This document shows, piece by piece, positions 11,844-22,292 of a stretch of DNA of 64,000 nt. Numbering within the stretch: the first letter of the stretch is position 1; the number at the start of each line of letters is the position of its first letter. Source of the DNA: Planococcus citri. Taxonomy: Eukaryota; Arthropoda; Insecta; Hemiptera; Pseudococcidae. The position numbers and the translations under genes were made by a program. The stretch covers positions 72,875,469 through 72,939,468 of the forward strand of contig NC_088677.1 in assembly GCF_950023065.1 (NCBI RefSeq), in the 5' to 3' direction. The notes below the pieces were generated by a model, which searched no databases, was not told the DNA's origin, and saw only the letters and a list, made by a program, of their open reading frames with translations.

Positions 11844-13036
11844 TTCACTCGATTTTTATTATTTTAAGCACAAGTATTTGAACTAAATTATTCGCACTTC
11901 CGACAAGTTACAGGTATTTCAAAAAATGATGAAATTACGCGATAATGATGCAAAGTATACTCGGAAATGATACGTTAATCGGCACGAATAATAGCAATGA
12001 AGTTGCCTCGACGCATAGAAGAACACAAGTCAAATGTCGTCGTCCTGTTTGCCAAGGATATCAGCCGATATTTTCAATCGCTGGTTCTGATTGGTTCTAG
12101 GACCACCATACAAAATACTCAAAAAAAAAAACACATAATAGGCGAAATTTTATTGCCCCGCGTTGTTGTAGTGGTGAGTAGTGATAACATTCATCGAGAG
12201 GTTTTCAACTCCAGAGTCGTGACGTCACATTCACGTGCTCGCGGAACATGTCGAGGACCAGTTGCAAGCAAAAGGCATATTCGACGATGTTATTTTTCAC
12301 TCAACGCGACACGAGAGCAATAAAACATAGCGCTATTATGTATCTTTTTGTTCTTTTCTATGAATGAGTAGGCGTTTTCGACTATATTTTGTTAGGCTGT
12401 TATTTGTTTATTGAGGAAGCAGTTATTGTGCATACGACGAAGTGTATATTCGGAGTTGACCAACTGTGACAAAATCTTAAGGTATTTGCTTTCATCTCAG
12501 ATTTTTACACAGGTAGTCAACCCGAATACACTTCCGAGTCAAATTTCAAATTCTCGAAATTCTTTCGGCGACGCGATTTTTACATCACATCGCCCAAATA
12601 GCTTCGATGATTGGAATATTTTTCCCGAGCCACGCACACACATACCAAGGCGCAAGAAAAGACTTGTGATGTGTGTAGGAGGTCGGGAAAAATAATCCCT
12701 TTGAAAGTTTGACGGATGCATAGTTTCGTTAGTTATGATCATTTTTCTCAAATCTGATACACACGAAAAATGAATTTTTCGCATGTATGAGAACCTGAGA
12801 AAATGATTTGTTTCGTTATATTGCAGGGTTAATTCTCCAACTCCAATACACACACGAAAAATGCTAACATTTTTCGCAGGTGCATGGGATTGGAAAAATA
12901 ACCAGTTTGGGCAGAAATTGCATATCATGAGCAGGTGTCAACGCCCCATCCCTCAATTTGCATTGAGTTCGGGACACGCCTTCACCTTGCCGGGTATGCA
13001 ATTTCGTGCCCTAGCAATTTGTTATTGTTAGGTTCG
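11844..13036. other. Spacer downstream of Gag-Pol
   Basis: Contains a 129-codon minus-strand frame (12539-12928) and overlapping plus-strand frames without recognisable features. Two short hairpins built on CGAAAAATG...CATTTTTCG-like arms occur at about 12762-12790 and 12852-12882. No gene is supported. Confidence 0.4.
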
Positions 13037-16000
13037 TTATTTGACTGGTGGATTACATTGGTTTTTGTCAGAGTGAAACCAATCTTTCACAATACTAATG
13101 GCCAATGTAATTTTACCAATCGCTTGGGATTCTTCCACTCGCTGATCCGAGTGATCAGAGGGTGAAATGAATCCAAGAGTTTCGTCATTTTCGTTACTAA
13201 GTTCTGACTCAGACAGTTCATCAGATTCCATGTTGTAAAATCTCGCATAGGGTGGCTCGTCACCATCCGAATCGTATGAAATATAATTAACTTCAAGTTT
13301 TGAGTTTTTAAGGCGAATCGCCTCTTGCCCTAGTCGAGATATGCGATCACGAATTCTTTCTGAACGTCTGGTCTTGTTTTGTAGTTTTTTAGACTTTTTA
13401 GTAACGTTAGGTTTTTTGGTTTCGATATTTGTAGTTTTTGTTAGGATAGTCATTGTCTTAGTTGAGTTATTAGTACTAACAAGTGGCGTATGGTCAATGG
13501 TTAGGTTCGCTTTACTGGTAGACGGAATCGGATCTATCCCTATAGGATCATTCACTTCATGGGATCTATCTTTACGTGGTCGACCTCTACTTCGCTTGGT
13601 GATATTAGACGCACTTGCCCCAGTCGGGGGTGAAGGGGGGAGAGTAGCTGTAAAGATGAATGGTTTACAGGAGTCGTTTTGAATTTTTTGTTTATTCTTT
13701 TCCCTTATTAAAGCGCGTTGTTCACGAGTAGACTCGACTATTTTTGACAGAACGACATCAGAAGCCTTTTTGAAGTCGCTATTGGAAATATCAGGACTAT
13801 CTTTCTGCTCGGTGTTACCTGAATGACGCGCATCGTCGTCACTTTCGTCAGAAATTTCATCCTGGTATCTTAATAGAAATTCCTTAATCCTATTTTGCAG
13901 TGAACGAGAGTCTAAATGAGACTTAAGACAAGATTCGCTTTCGAGTTTTTGTAAATTGGATTTTGTAATGAAAAGAGTAAGCTGACGTATGTTAGCAACC
14001 CTGTTGATAGTTGTTCCATCTGTTGGTTGTAACAAATAGCAATTGTGCCCATTGCGTTGGAGCACAATGAAAGGACCTGTTTTCTTTTCATACAATTTAC
14101 CTGATGTTTTCTTCTCGAAGCTAGATTGTTTATGATTCGTCATAAGGACCCAATCACCCTCGTTCAGCAAGGTGGGATTGCGATGAGACTTGTTAAAAGC
14201 ATATTCTTCGTCTATCCTTTTTAATCGTCTGAGTTCTCGAATGTAAGTTTCAATGACCTGTTTATTTGTCATTTCACTAACCTTTTGTCTCCCCTGTTCA
14301 ACAGTGTACACCGCTTTTTTAGCTAGACTATCCGCCACTATGTTCGTATATTCGTGTTTACGAGCATAGACATGGATAAATTCGATTTTTTCAAAACACG
14401 TTTTAAGTTCCAAAATTTGCTTAAAAAGGTGTTCATGGTGAACAGGTTTGCCACGAGAATTTTTCCAGTTGTTAGTTTGCCATAGAGAACAAGTGTTGTT
14501 TAAGGCTTTGATAGCATAATTGCTGTCACTTAAGAGTTTCACTTTTTTTATTTCGTTAAATTTCAAAATCTCGAGAGCCTTGATTATAGCAATCAGTTCC
14601 GCGAGGTTATTTGAAATTGCGTAATTTGAACTCGTAATACGTTCTGAGACGTTCGATTTTGACTCAGGCGCGAAACAAATACCTATACCTGCTATCGCTT
14701 TTTCATCACCGTTTTTGGAGCAAGCTCCATCCGCAGTGACCCTAACGTATCCGTCTGTATCAAATATTAAGTCAGTTAAGTGATTTAATTTGTTCTCTAG
14801 ACAGTGAGTGCTTGTGGTAGATGGGAGCTCCTGTTTGGCCATTTTCTCACGAAGTTTCAGTAATTCATGTACAAAGTTGAACCTGAAATTTTCGTGAGGA
14901 ATGGTGTTCACAGTCTTATCCCAAATACCCCAAGCTTCGTTCGGTTTGAAGCCAAATGACGTAGGCGTATTATTCAGCTCATTTTGGATGTCGCAAATCA
15001 AATTTTGCCATCCTAGATGAGATCTGAAGGGATCATGATAAGTGTTTATTTTCACCCGAATCTTGTCACCTAAACACCGCATCGTGCGTTCAACTGACGA
15101 AGACTGGGGATTATAAACATTTGTATGGGCTACCTTAATGTCATAAGATTCAAATAAGTTGTACCAAGATTCGGAAATAAACTGTGAGCCATTGTCAGTG
15201 ATAACCTTTTTTATCACGACACCGAATTTTCTAATGTCTTCTAAAATTGTTTTCATTTTCGCGCAAACGTCTTTCTTTTTTATTTGATAAAGGGTCTTTA
15301 ACCATATCCTACCTGAAAAGACGTCTTTAGCAACAAGAAGGTATTTCGGTTCGTTCTTCATGGCCGGTAAAGGTCCATAAAGATCGACAGAAATGACGTC
15401 GCCTAACGCATACGCCTCGACTTGTGCATATTCTAATTGTTTATGCATCGCATAATTCTTATTAACTTTACACACGATGCATACGTTACATATGTCTCGT
15501 ATGTAGGCTAAAGAATTATTGTGGTAAAAAATGCGTCGAAAAATCATATCCAATTTTACGGCACCACAGTGACCATAAGAGCTATGTAGGTATTCTACTG
15601 TATCGTAAAAAAGATCGTCAGGTAAAAATGGAACCTTTGCCCCATTTTCTAGTTTTCTATGTAGAATTTCTTTTCCTAAGTGGTTGGTAATAATCTCAAA
15701 TTTCTCTTTTTTCTGTCTCTGTATGTCAAGTTGCTTTTTGTTATTCGCAGGGACTCTTTCCTTGAGAATAGCAATTATTCTTTTACAAGCAGGATCAGAT
15801 TGTTGAGAGACTTCAAGATTTTTTAACTTTCGATGCAAAGCTGGCACATTTTCTTGCAAAAATCGCACTTCGAGAGGTGTGATTTTTGTTTCGAAGTTGT
15901 TAATTTCTAATTCTGGCGCTTTCACGTTATAGAGTGCCTTATTTGATAGAACCATGTCATAAATTATCTCGTAACAATTTAGGACAGTGATCCAATGTGC

Positions 16001-19000
16001 CGCTTTGCGATGCGTTTGAGCTAATTCCCTAAATCGATTTATAATGGGAAGAAGATTGGCTCGTACGTGAATAATGCGCCCATGAAGCCACATCTGTAGT
16101 TTTTGTATACACTTAACTAGGCACATTATTTCACGATCAAACAGAGTGAAATTCTTTTGATGTTCTTTGAAAGCAGTGGAGACAAACATAATAATACATT
16201 TCTCGCCATTTTTAACATGAAACAAAACTCCATTCATAGCATCAGTCGAAAGTTGAGTATCCAAAAACAGATCGCCCTCTCTGGGAGGCGGTTGTAATTT
16301 GAAATCTTTTCGAAACTCAGCTTTTAGTTTTTCGAAAGCTTTCTGTTGGGCTTCCTCCCATTCTACTACAGCTTCACCTTTTGTCAGCTTGTAAATTGGG
16401 TTAACTATTTGAGAATACTCAGGAATGAAATCCCTATAGAGACCAGTATTCCCTACAAGAGCTAAAATGTCATTTTTCTTATTCAGTGAAAATTTACCTC
16501 GTTTCGTGTGTTTCTTTTCGAAATCGTCAAGCTTCCTAATTTTTTCGCTTTGCTTGGCGATTCCCTCGTCAGAAATCACGAATCCGAGATGATCAGCTCG
16601 ACGCTTGAAGAATTGCGTTTTGTTGGGGTTGAGCTTCAGACCAAATTTACGTATCAGTAAAAAGACCTTAACTAAACGACCCAACGTTTCTTCAAACGTT
16701 GTGCCTGAAATTTTGATGTCGTCGACGTACTTAGTAATTCCATCTTCGTTATCGATGACCTCGTTTATCATCATAACGAACTCGCCGCTCGAAATTTTTA
16801 GGCCATAAGGGAGGCGGCAAAACTCATAAACTTGCCCTTCGATTTGAAAAGCAGTAAATTTACGAGATTGCTCCTCCAATACGAGTTGCCAAAATCCAGC
16901 AGTGAAATCCAGCGTACAGAAAAATTTATCTCCCGCATTGTCAAACAGCATACTGGAAATTGTATTCGGTTCGGTGAGTACATTTACTAGGAATTTATTA
17001 AGTTCATCGGCATCAAGACATAATCGGATCTCACCATTTTTCTTAACTACAGGAGCTAAAGTATTGATGTACGGTGAGTGAGACGGACGGATGATTCCTA
17101 ATGCTAACATTTTAGTGACGGCTTTACGTAATCCAGGGAGCAATTTTTTACTTGGCCTAAATTTTTCACCTCGCCATGGTTTGAGATGATCAGTACCTGG
17201 TTGAAAATTGAACGAAACTTGTTCTCCAGCATATTTGCCTGGATTTAATGAAAATATATCTTCGAAAGTTTCTAACTCCCTGATGGCCTTATCCATCTGA
17301 CTACGTGTTATTGAACCATTCTCGACAGCTTCTCCTAAATCTTTCTTAAGATTAGACTTGAAGATTTTAATAGCCCTACGCCTCTCTTCTTCAATTTCCT
17401 TATTTACCTCGGAGAATTTGGTATAATTGCGCATTGCGTAACGAATTTCGTTTCCAAATCCATCTACTTCTCTGACAGCAAAAACGGTCAGAGCGTCTTG
17501 GAATTCATCAGGATGCATGAAGGGAATGACGAATTTTTCACAAAATTCAGGTTTGCATTTTGCTCGCCTTTTACGAATGTTCAATTTGATGTTTAATTTA
17601 TCCATCGAAATCCTGCCCATGATGAATGTACGACCAGGAGCGTCAATGATGTAAAAAGGCGCTCTGATGTACTCTTCACCTATGAGCATTTGGATAATCA
17701 CCATGTGAGTACCTGCGTAAGATAAGTCATTGTTAGCCATTCTCAGTTGCACTCTTTTCTGCAATCGAACAAATTTTAGCCATTGTGGCGACTCTCGTAA
17801 AAGGGTTTCCACAATGGTTTTCGATAATACGTTCGGGAGTGCACCTGAGTCTATCTGTAATGCGAATTTGCGTTCGCCGATCAAGACAGGTATTACACAT
17901 GTGGGATCATCAGTATTTTCTGTTACAAAATGAGAAGAAACATCCGTCATAGAATTGTCAATTTTCACAGATGCGTTATCAATAGCATCTATAGCGTGTA
18001 CTTTTGGTTCAATTCTAAGACGTTTGGTTTCTCGTTTTGTAAATTTTTTCTGAGAATTTCGGGATACTTTAAGTGGAAATTGAAAAGTGACTTTTTTATC
18101 TACTTCGAGAGGAGCAGTAGAAATATTTAGTTTTTCTTTTAAAATCGGGTCTTCTTTAAGCCTATTATTTAAGTCGCGCTCAATTACGTATTTGCGATGT
18201 GCAGGCGCGAGATTTTCAGTTGGCATATAATATTGTTTAGGAATAAAGCTAGTTCTAAGGGGAGCTGGTTCGTAATCGTCTTCTGGATCGATATTATTAG
18301 CTAAAATGTCACATTTGTCCAGTTCCATCCTCGTGATTGGACCTGGATCGATATAATTCGAATTGTTTGGATAGAACAAAGATTTCATTTTACCTGGATT
18401 TGCTGTTTTCGTGTTTAAACAGGCGTATTTCTCCCATATCTGTTCCGTTTGATGAACCATTATGCAGACGGCGGTATATACCTCGTAATACATATTGAGT
18501 GAAAGAAAATAGCGTTGGACTGTTGGTATAAAACGAAATCTGTTTTGTAGTGGAATTACGAACTTTTCAGGATCTGTTATTGGTCGAAACAATTCTTTGT
18601 TGTCGGAATCAAAATGGCTTTCCGCCTTTAGGAACATTAAAGCTGGTTCACGTCTAAAAACAATTCTCGGATCTACCGATAAACGTATAAACATCCTACG
18701 AAATAGTATATAGCGGGCCAAGGAAACTCCTTTTTCGTCTCCTATTTTAGGTTTAATAATGGGAAAAAGAAGAATGATTCTGTCCGCTTTTTTCTTTTCG
18801 ATTAACAGACGTAAAATTTTTTGCATCTGTTTTTCTATTACGTCGAATGGTTTTCTACTATAATTTATTTCGAGAGATCCAAAAGAGAGAATGTATCTGG
18901 CGTGTTTTGGAAAAGGTATGTCTTTGAGTCGAGCGAATAAGCTTTCAAGGTACATTTGGTCTCGTAGGTACGAGGGTACATCAGCAATCGAGGTTGACTC

Positions 19001-20992
19001 GCCTCTCCAGAGAAAGTGAGCAATCCCATCGCCAACCCAAATGTAATCTTCAAAAATATTCCTAGGTGAATCGCGAGTGTCATTTGCCCCAGGAGGAGTC
19101 AATGAACCTCGTTTTTCATCATTCGACTCAAATTCATTTTTTGAACCTTGTAACTCGGTTGAAAGTGAGTTTACAGCCATACTGCCAGGACCTACCCTAC
19201 CTACCACGGAGTTCAAATATTCTAAATATTCCTGTTCTCGAAGGTCGTCTTCCTCATCTAATAGCGAAATTTCGTTAGTGAGAGGGTCTATATGGATCGT
19301 ATGCACATTTGCATCTAACTTATGAGAGAGAATATTAGGCTTAAAATCGTTTAACTTCAGCTCGTTTCTATCGTTTATATGAACGGCTGGGCTGAATTTT
19401 TTACTGATAGGAGAGTTCGGAGCAGTGTGTAAAAAGTCAATATTAGGTTTTTTCGTCGGTCTAAAATTAGTTTGAGTACAAGCGAGGGGTTTTCGGATTT
19501 TGAACTTCTGAGCTTTGGCATGCCAATCCGGAAAAAATTGGTTATGTTTTTTCTCAGAAATTTTTCGTATTTTACATTTGCATTCATTCGGAGTATTATT
19601 GGGACCTCGAATCACTACTGGGACTTCATTGAGAGGGTCTTCTTGAATTGACGTGATGTAAGTCAATTTTTGAATAAACTCATCTAATGTTTGTCCTAGA
19701 TGATGAAGAATGTAGCGATATTCTGGTGGTGTTTTCGCAGTGATAATACGGATAAGTTCCTTGTCAGGATTCATTCGAAAATGACGAAGGCTATTTATCC
19801 AATATTTCATACGAACAGCCAAATCTTGAATACTTTCTGCCGACGTGTAGGTCAAACAGAATGCTTTCCAAGCTTCATTTTGTGTTTTGACATCCCAATA
19901 ATATCCGAAGAATTTTGCTTTAAACTCCTCGAAAGTATTTGCATCGAATGAAAATTCGAAAAATTTAGACCTATTTGACGTGAGAATCACACCTTTCATT
20001 CCTAAGATTTTTTGGGATTTGGGGACGCGGGTGCCTTTAAAATAATCTTCGATCTCGGTGACAAATTGGTGTGGAAAGTATAATTTATCATCGGAAAAAT
20101 AGATGCCTGCATTGTATATTGTGCCTGCATCGATTAGCACGGTTGCATACCCTTCACCCTGATCGCAGGTGTGATTGTCGGTTTTCTGTTTAAGGATTTT
20201 AATTTCGTTACAAATTTTACGAATTCCACTGTCTCGTTTTGAAAGTTCGAGAACAGAGTTTTCTTTATACTTCGAATAGTTCTGGTTGAAAGTTTCGAAA
20301 TCCGATTTGGACACGAAACTTTCATCATATTTCGCGAATCTGCTAGTATGACTTTCCATAATATCTGAAGTATGGTCAATATTTGTCGCGAAATTTTCCT
20401 GAATATCTATGAGTTTGCTTACGCGATTGTCTAAATCCATCACACCATCACTCACTTCTTCCAATGCGATTTTATTCGCAATGGCTATGTCGGATGTCAA
20501 GTCATTTTGTACCGTAAGTGTTGCGTGATTTTCCTCTATTTGGTGCTGGAGCGAATCATTCCAGTCCCAAGTAGATTCGAAAATTTCCGCAAGTATTTCG
20601 TCTAATGCTTCCTTATATAACTCAGAATTGAAGGGTCTGGGTTGCTGGTTCGCATTCCCGTCCTCTCTTTCTGGTATATCGGTGCATTTTTCAGAAATAC
20701 AGATTTTGGGTTGCTGGCTCGCATTCCCAATCTCACTTATGTCGCAAGTTATAACTTGACATTCATCTCTAGGAAAGTGAGATGAGCTATTGAGTGATTG
20801 ATTGCGATGAATTTCGACATTGTTTTCAATTTCACTCACCGCTGGTACCTGTATTATAGGCGCAGAGGTGCGTGATTTTGATCGTGTGCGATTTGCAATA
20901 GCGGTATTATCGTGCATCTTTTTCTTACGTTGACGATTTGTAATTTTCCTCTCGGGATGTTTTTTACGTGTAGACCTAGGCTGCTTTTTCAT
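13037..20992 (-). CDS. Gag-Pol polyprotein with SGNH-like domain, two RNase H domains and split integrase
   Basis: 2651 codons in one frame from the ATG at 20992, without a gag/pol frameshift. Order: basic N-terminus (1-45); predicted coiled coil (170-275); retrotransposon gag-like region (300-450) without a CCHC knuckle; SGNH-like domain (646-850; GDG at 654-656, FGSLEI at 704-709); aspartic protease (DSG at 1048-1050, FIMGR at 1123-1127); reverse transcriptase (1268-1475; LDFTAGFWQ, YVDD at 1422-1425); native RNase H (1574-1660) with D1578 and E1621 but Ala1645 where an Asp is expected; integrase zinc finger (H1803, H1808, C1838, C1841) and core (D1870, D1933, E1968); second RNase H (2080-2232; D2088, E2132, D2156, D2221, H2213); integrase GPY/F domain (about 2275-2345); Ser/Pro/acidic tail with an AT-hook-like GRPRK (2470-2474). 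It would supply particle, maturation, cDNA synthesis and integration functions. Confidence 0.95.
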   Translation of the reverse strand: MKKQPRSTRKKHPERKITNRQRKKKMHDNTAIANRTRSKSRTSAPIIQVPAVSEIENNVEIHRNQSLNSSSHFPRDECQVITCDISEIGNASQQPKICISEKCTDIPEREDGNANQQPRPFNSELYKEALDEILAEIFESTWDWNDSLQHQIEENHATLTVQNDLTSDIAIANKIALEEVSDGVMDLDNRVSKLIDIQENFATNIDHTSDIMESHTSRFAKYDESFVSKSDFETFNQNYSKYKENSVLELSKRDSGIRKICNEIKILKQKTDNHTCDQGEGYATVLIDAGTIYNAGIYFSDDKLYFPHQFVTEIEDYFKGTRVPKSQKILGMKGVILTSNRSKFFEFSFDANTFEEFKAKFFGYYWDVKTQNEAWKAFCLTYTSAESIQDLAVRMKYWINSLRHFRMNPDKELIRIITAKTPPEYRYILHHLGQTLDEFIQKLTYITSIQEDPLNEVPVVIRGPNNTPNECKCKIRKISEKKHNQFFPDWHAKAQKFKIRKPLACTQTNFRPTKKPNIDFLHTAPNSPISKKFSPAVHINDRNELKLNDFKPNILSHKLDANVHTIHIDPLTNEISLLDEEDDLREQEYLEYLNSVVGRVGPGSMAVNSLSTELQGSKNEFESNDEKRGSLTPPGANDTRDSPRNIFEDYIWVGDGIAHFLWRGESTSIADVPSYLRDQMYLESLFARLKDIPFPKHARYILSFGSLEINYSRKPFDVIEKQMQKILRLLIEKKKADRIILLFPIIKPKIGDEKGVSLARYILFRRMFIRLSVDPRIVFRREPALMFLKAESHFDSDNKELFRPITDPEKFVIPLQNRFRFIPTVQRYFLSLNMYYEVYTAVCIMVHQTEQIWEKYACLNTKTANPGKMKSLFYPNNSNYIDPGPITRMELDKCDILANNIDPEDDYEPAPLRTSFIPKQYYMPTENLAPAHRKYVIERDLNNRLKEDPILKEKLNISTAPLEVDKKVTFQFPLKVSRNSQKKFTKRETKRLRIEPKVHAIDAIDNASVKIDNSMTDVSSHFVTENTDDPTCVIPVLIGERKFALQIDSGALPNVLSKTIVETLLRESPQWLKFVRLQKRVQLRMANNDLSYAGTHMVIIQMLIGEEYIRAPFYIIDAPGRTFIMGRISMDKLNIKLNIRKRRAKCKPEFCEKFVIPFMHPDEFQDALTVFAVREVDGFGNEIRYAMRNYTKFSEVNKEIEEERRRAIKIFKSNLKKDLGEAVENGSITRSQMDKAIRELETFEDIFSLNPGKYAGEQVSFNFQPGTDHLKPWRGEKFRPSKKLLPGLRKAVTKMLALGIIRPSHSPYINTLAPVVKKNGEIRLCLDADELNKFLVNVLTEPNTISSMLFDNAGDKFFCTLDFTAGFWQLVLEEQSRKFTAFQIEGQVYEFCRLPYGLKISSGEFVMMINEVIDNEDGITKYVDDIKISGTTFEETLGRLVKVFLLIRKFGLKLNPNKTQFFKRRADHLGFVISDEGIAKQSEKIRKLDDFEKKHTKRGKFSLNKKNDILALVGNTGLYRDFIPEYSQIVNPIYKLTKGEAVVEWEEAQQKAFEKLKAEFRKDFKLQPPPREGDLFLDTQLSTDAMNGVLFHVKNGEKCIIMFVSTAFKEHQKNFTLFDREIMCLVKCIQKLQMWLHGRIIHVRANLLPIINRFRELAQTHRKAAHWITVLNCYEIIYDMVLSNKALYNVKAPELEINNFETKITPLEVRFLQENVPALHRKLKNLEVSQQSDPACKRIIAILKERVPANNKKQLDIQRQKKEKFEIITNHLGKEILHRKLENGAKVPFLPDDLFYDTVEYLHSSYGHCGAVKLDMIFRRIFYHNNSLAYIRDICNVCIVCKVNKNYAMHKQLEYAQVEAYALGDVISVDLYGPLPAMKNEPKYLLVAKDVFSGRIWLKTLYQIKKKDVCAKMKTILEDIRKFGVVIKKVITDNGSQFISESWYNLFESYDIKVAHTNVYNPQSSSVERTMRCLGDKIRVKINTYHDPFRSHLGWQNLICDIQNELNNTPTSFGFKPNEAWGIWDKTVNTIPHENFRFNFVHELLKLREKMAKQELPSTTSTHCLENKLNHLTDLIFDTDGYVRVTADGACSKNGDEKAIAGIGICFAPESKSNVSERITSSNYAISNNLAELIAIIKALEILKFNEIKKVKLLSDSNYAIKALNNTCSLWQTNNWKNSRGKPVHHEHLFKQILELKTCFEKIEFIHVYARKHEYTNIVADSLAKKAVYTVEQGRQKVSEMTNKQVIETYIRELRRLKRIDEEYAFNKSHRNPTLLNEGDWVLMTNHKQSSFEKKTSGKLYEKKTGPFIVLQRNGHNCYLLQPTDGTTINRVANIRQLTLFITKSNLQKLESESCLKSHLDSRSLQNRIKEFLLRYQDEISDESDDDARHSGNTEQKDSPDISNSDFKKASDVVLSKIVESTREQRALIREKNKQKIQNDSCKPFIFTATLPPSPPTGASASNITKRSRGRPRKDRSHEVNDPIGIDPIPSTSKANLTIDHTPLVSTNNSTKTMTILTKTTNIETKKPNVTKKSKKLQNKTRRSERIRDRISRLGQEAIRLKNSKLEVNYISYDSDGDEPPYARFYNMESDELSESELSNENDETLGFISPSDHSDQRVEESQAIGKITLAISIVKDWFHSDKNQCNPPVK

Positions 20993-22041
20993 CGTGATGT
21001 AAAGGGCCTATGTGAGGTAACAAGTGTAAAGGATACCGAAAGAATGTGGTGACAGGTTTATATAGTAATCGTCAAGAGAGTTCGTTTAACCGCGAGTATA
21101 AGCGAGCCGCAATGTGTGAGATTGCGATCCCCTTTTCCTGTAACGGCGCGAAGATGTACGAAGCGAGTGTGTAAAGTCTTGATGGGTGGTGGCGGGGTAC
21201 GCGGTGGCAACTGTGAGAATTATCCGCCGCGCAGCGAGTCACCAGGTATTTCAGGTTCTAAAAATAGACTTCCGAAAAATAAAATGTTTCGATAGAGAGA
21301 TATGAAATTACGATGCCTACGTGAGAAAGGCAGGTATGAGTCACGAATCTACGATGAAAATAATTCAGGTATGCGAGAAGATGAGTCGCCTGACTTTCAA
21401 ACGACTTTTGGAAAATGGCGTACGAAGATTTTCTTATCGAAGTGACAGGATGTGAGTAATAAAAGAGCCTATTTTTAGAAAGATAGATATGAAAATACGA
21501 TTCTGAGAATGGAATTTTTCGGCGAAATTAATTTTCAAAGGAAAGTTTCGGCGAAATTAACGATGGAACGAGAGATATATAAAAATTCGAGAATGAGTTG
21601 GTTGGAATTTTAATGGATTTTCACAGGAAATGAGTCACCTTAGTGTGTATAATTCAAGGAAAATTTGTTGGAAAGATAAGGATTTATTTTGAGTGACTGA
21701 TTTTTGTCGGAAATGAATCACTCAAGGACATGTGATTGGAAAAAATGATTAAGGAATTTTGATATTTGAATATGTAATCGAAATTACAAAAATTCAAATA
21801 TCTTAGGATATAAGGAAGGAAAATATGAATTTCAGATGATGTATTTTGTTACAAATATAGCGTCTGCGGACATATGCGAAGGAATAAGAAATACAAGTAA
21901 GTTCAGATGCTAAATTTTACGAGAAAATAAAGTATCTGAGGGCATACAAAGGATAGGAAAGAAGTAAATAGAAACTAATTGTCAGATTTTTCAATCTGAG
22001 GACATATGGTCAGGGATAAAGGAATTGAGATTTGGATAATT
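20993..22041. other. Gag-proximal leader with degenerate repeats
   Basis: About 1 kb between the small-ORF cluster and the Gag-Pol ATG. At 21720-22010 a loose unit of about 70 bp recurs, each with a GGACATATG or GGGCATAC word followed by a purine-rich AGGATA/GGGATAAAGG word. A GC-richer segment lies at about 21080-21240. No ORF has a recognisable product. Confidence 0.4.
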
Positions 22042-22275
22042 TTAGGATGAAAGTTCTTGGGAAAACCTATGGAAAAGTTCCAAAATAAATTCTCGAAATA
22101 AGGCGCGTTCCTCTGGGGTAGCTTGTAATTCAGAATCGGAAAGTTCGTTAATATTGTCGATATTCTCTTCAATATTACCGAAATGATATTGGAACGAAAT
22201 TTGTTCCTTTTCTATGCTTTTTAATGGGGTTTTTATAGAAAGCGATCGGGGCTTACTCTGAGGGAAATTGCACAT
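22042..22275 (-). CDS. Small leader ORF B2 (MCN family)
   Basis: 77 codons from the ATG at 22275; the frame extends upstream but only to a GTG. The protein opens MCNFPQSKPRSLSIKTP and shares with B1 the words MCN, KP, SIK-S/T-P, EQ-x-SF, HF and NID at matching spacing. It ends in an acidic, helix-forming segment. The ATG lies 17 nt after the A3 stop, repeating the A-then-B order of the A1/B1 pair. No known domain, signal peptide or membrane segment. Conservation of the frame between diverged copies argues for a translated protein. Function unknown. Confidence 0.65.
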   Translation of the reverse strand: MCNFPQSKPRSLSIKTPLKSIEKEQISFQYHFGNIEENIDNINELSDSELQATPEERALFREFILELFHRFSQELSS

Positions 22276-22292
22276 GAATTTCGAAAAATTCA

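Noticed and set aside
12539..12928. 129-codon minus-strand frame just downstream of Gag-Pol
   Set aside because: No domain or composition bias. It lies across local hairpin repeats, and an overlapping plus-strand frame of similar quality exists.
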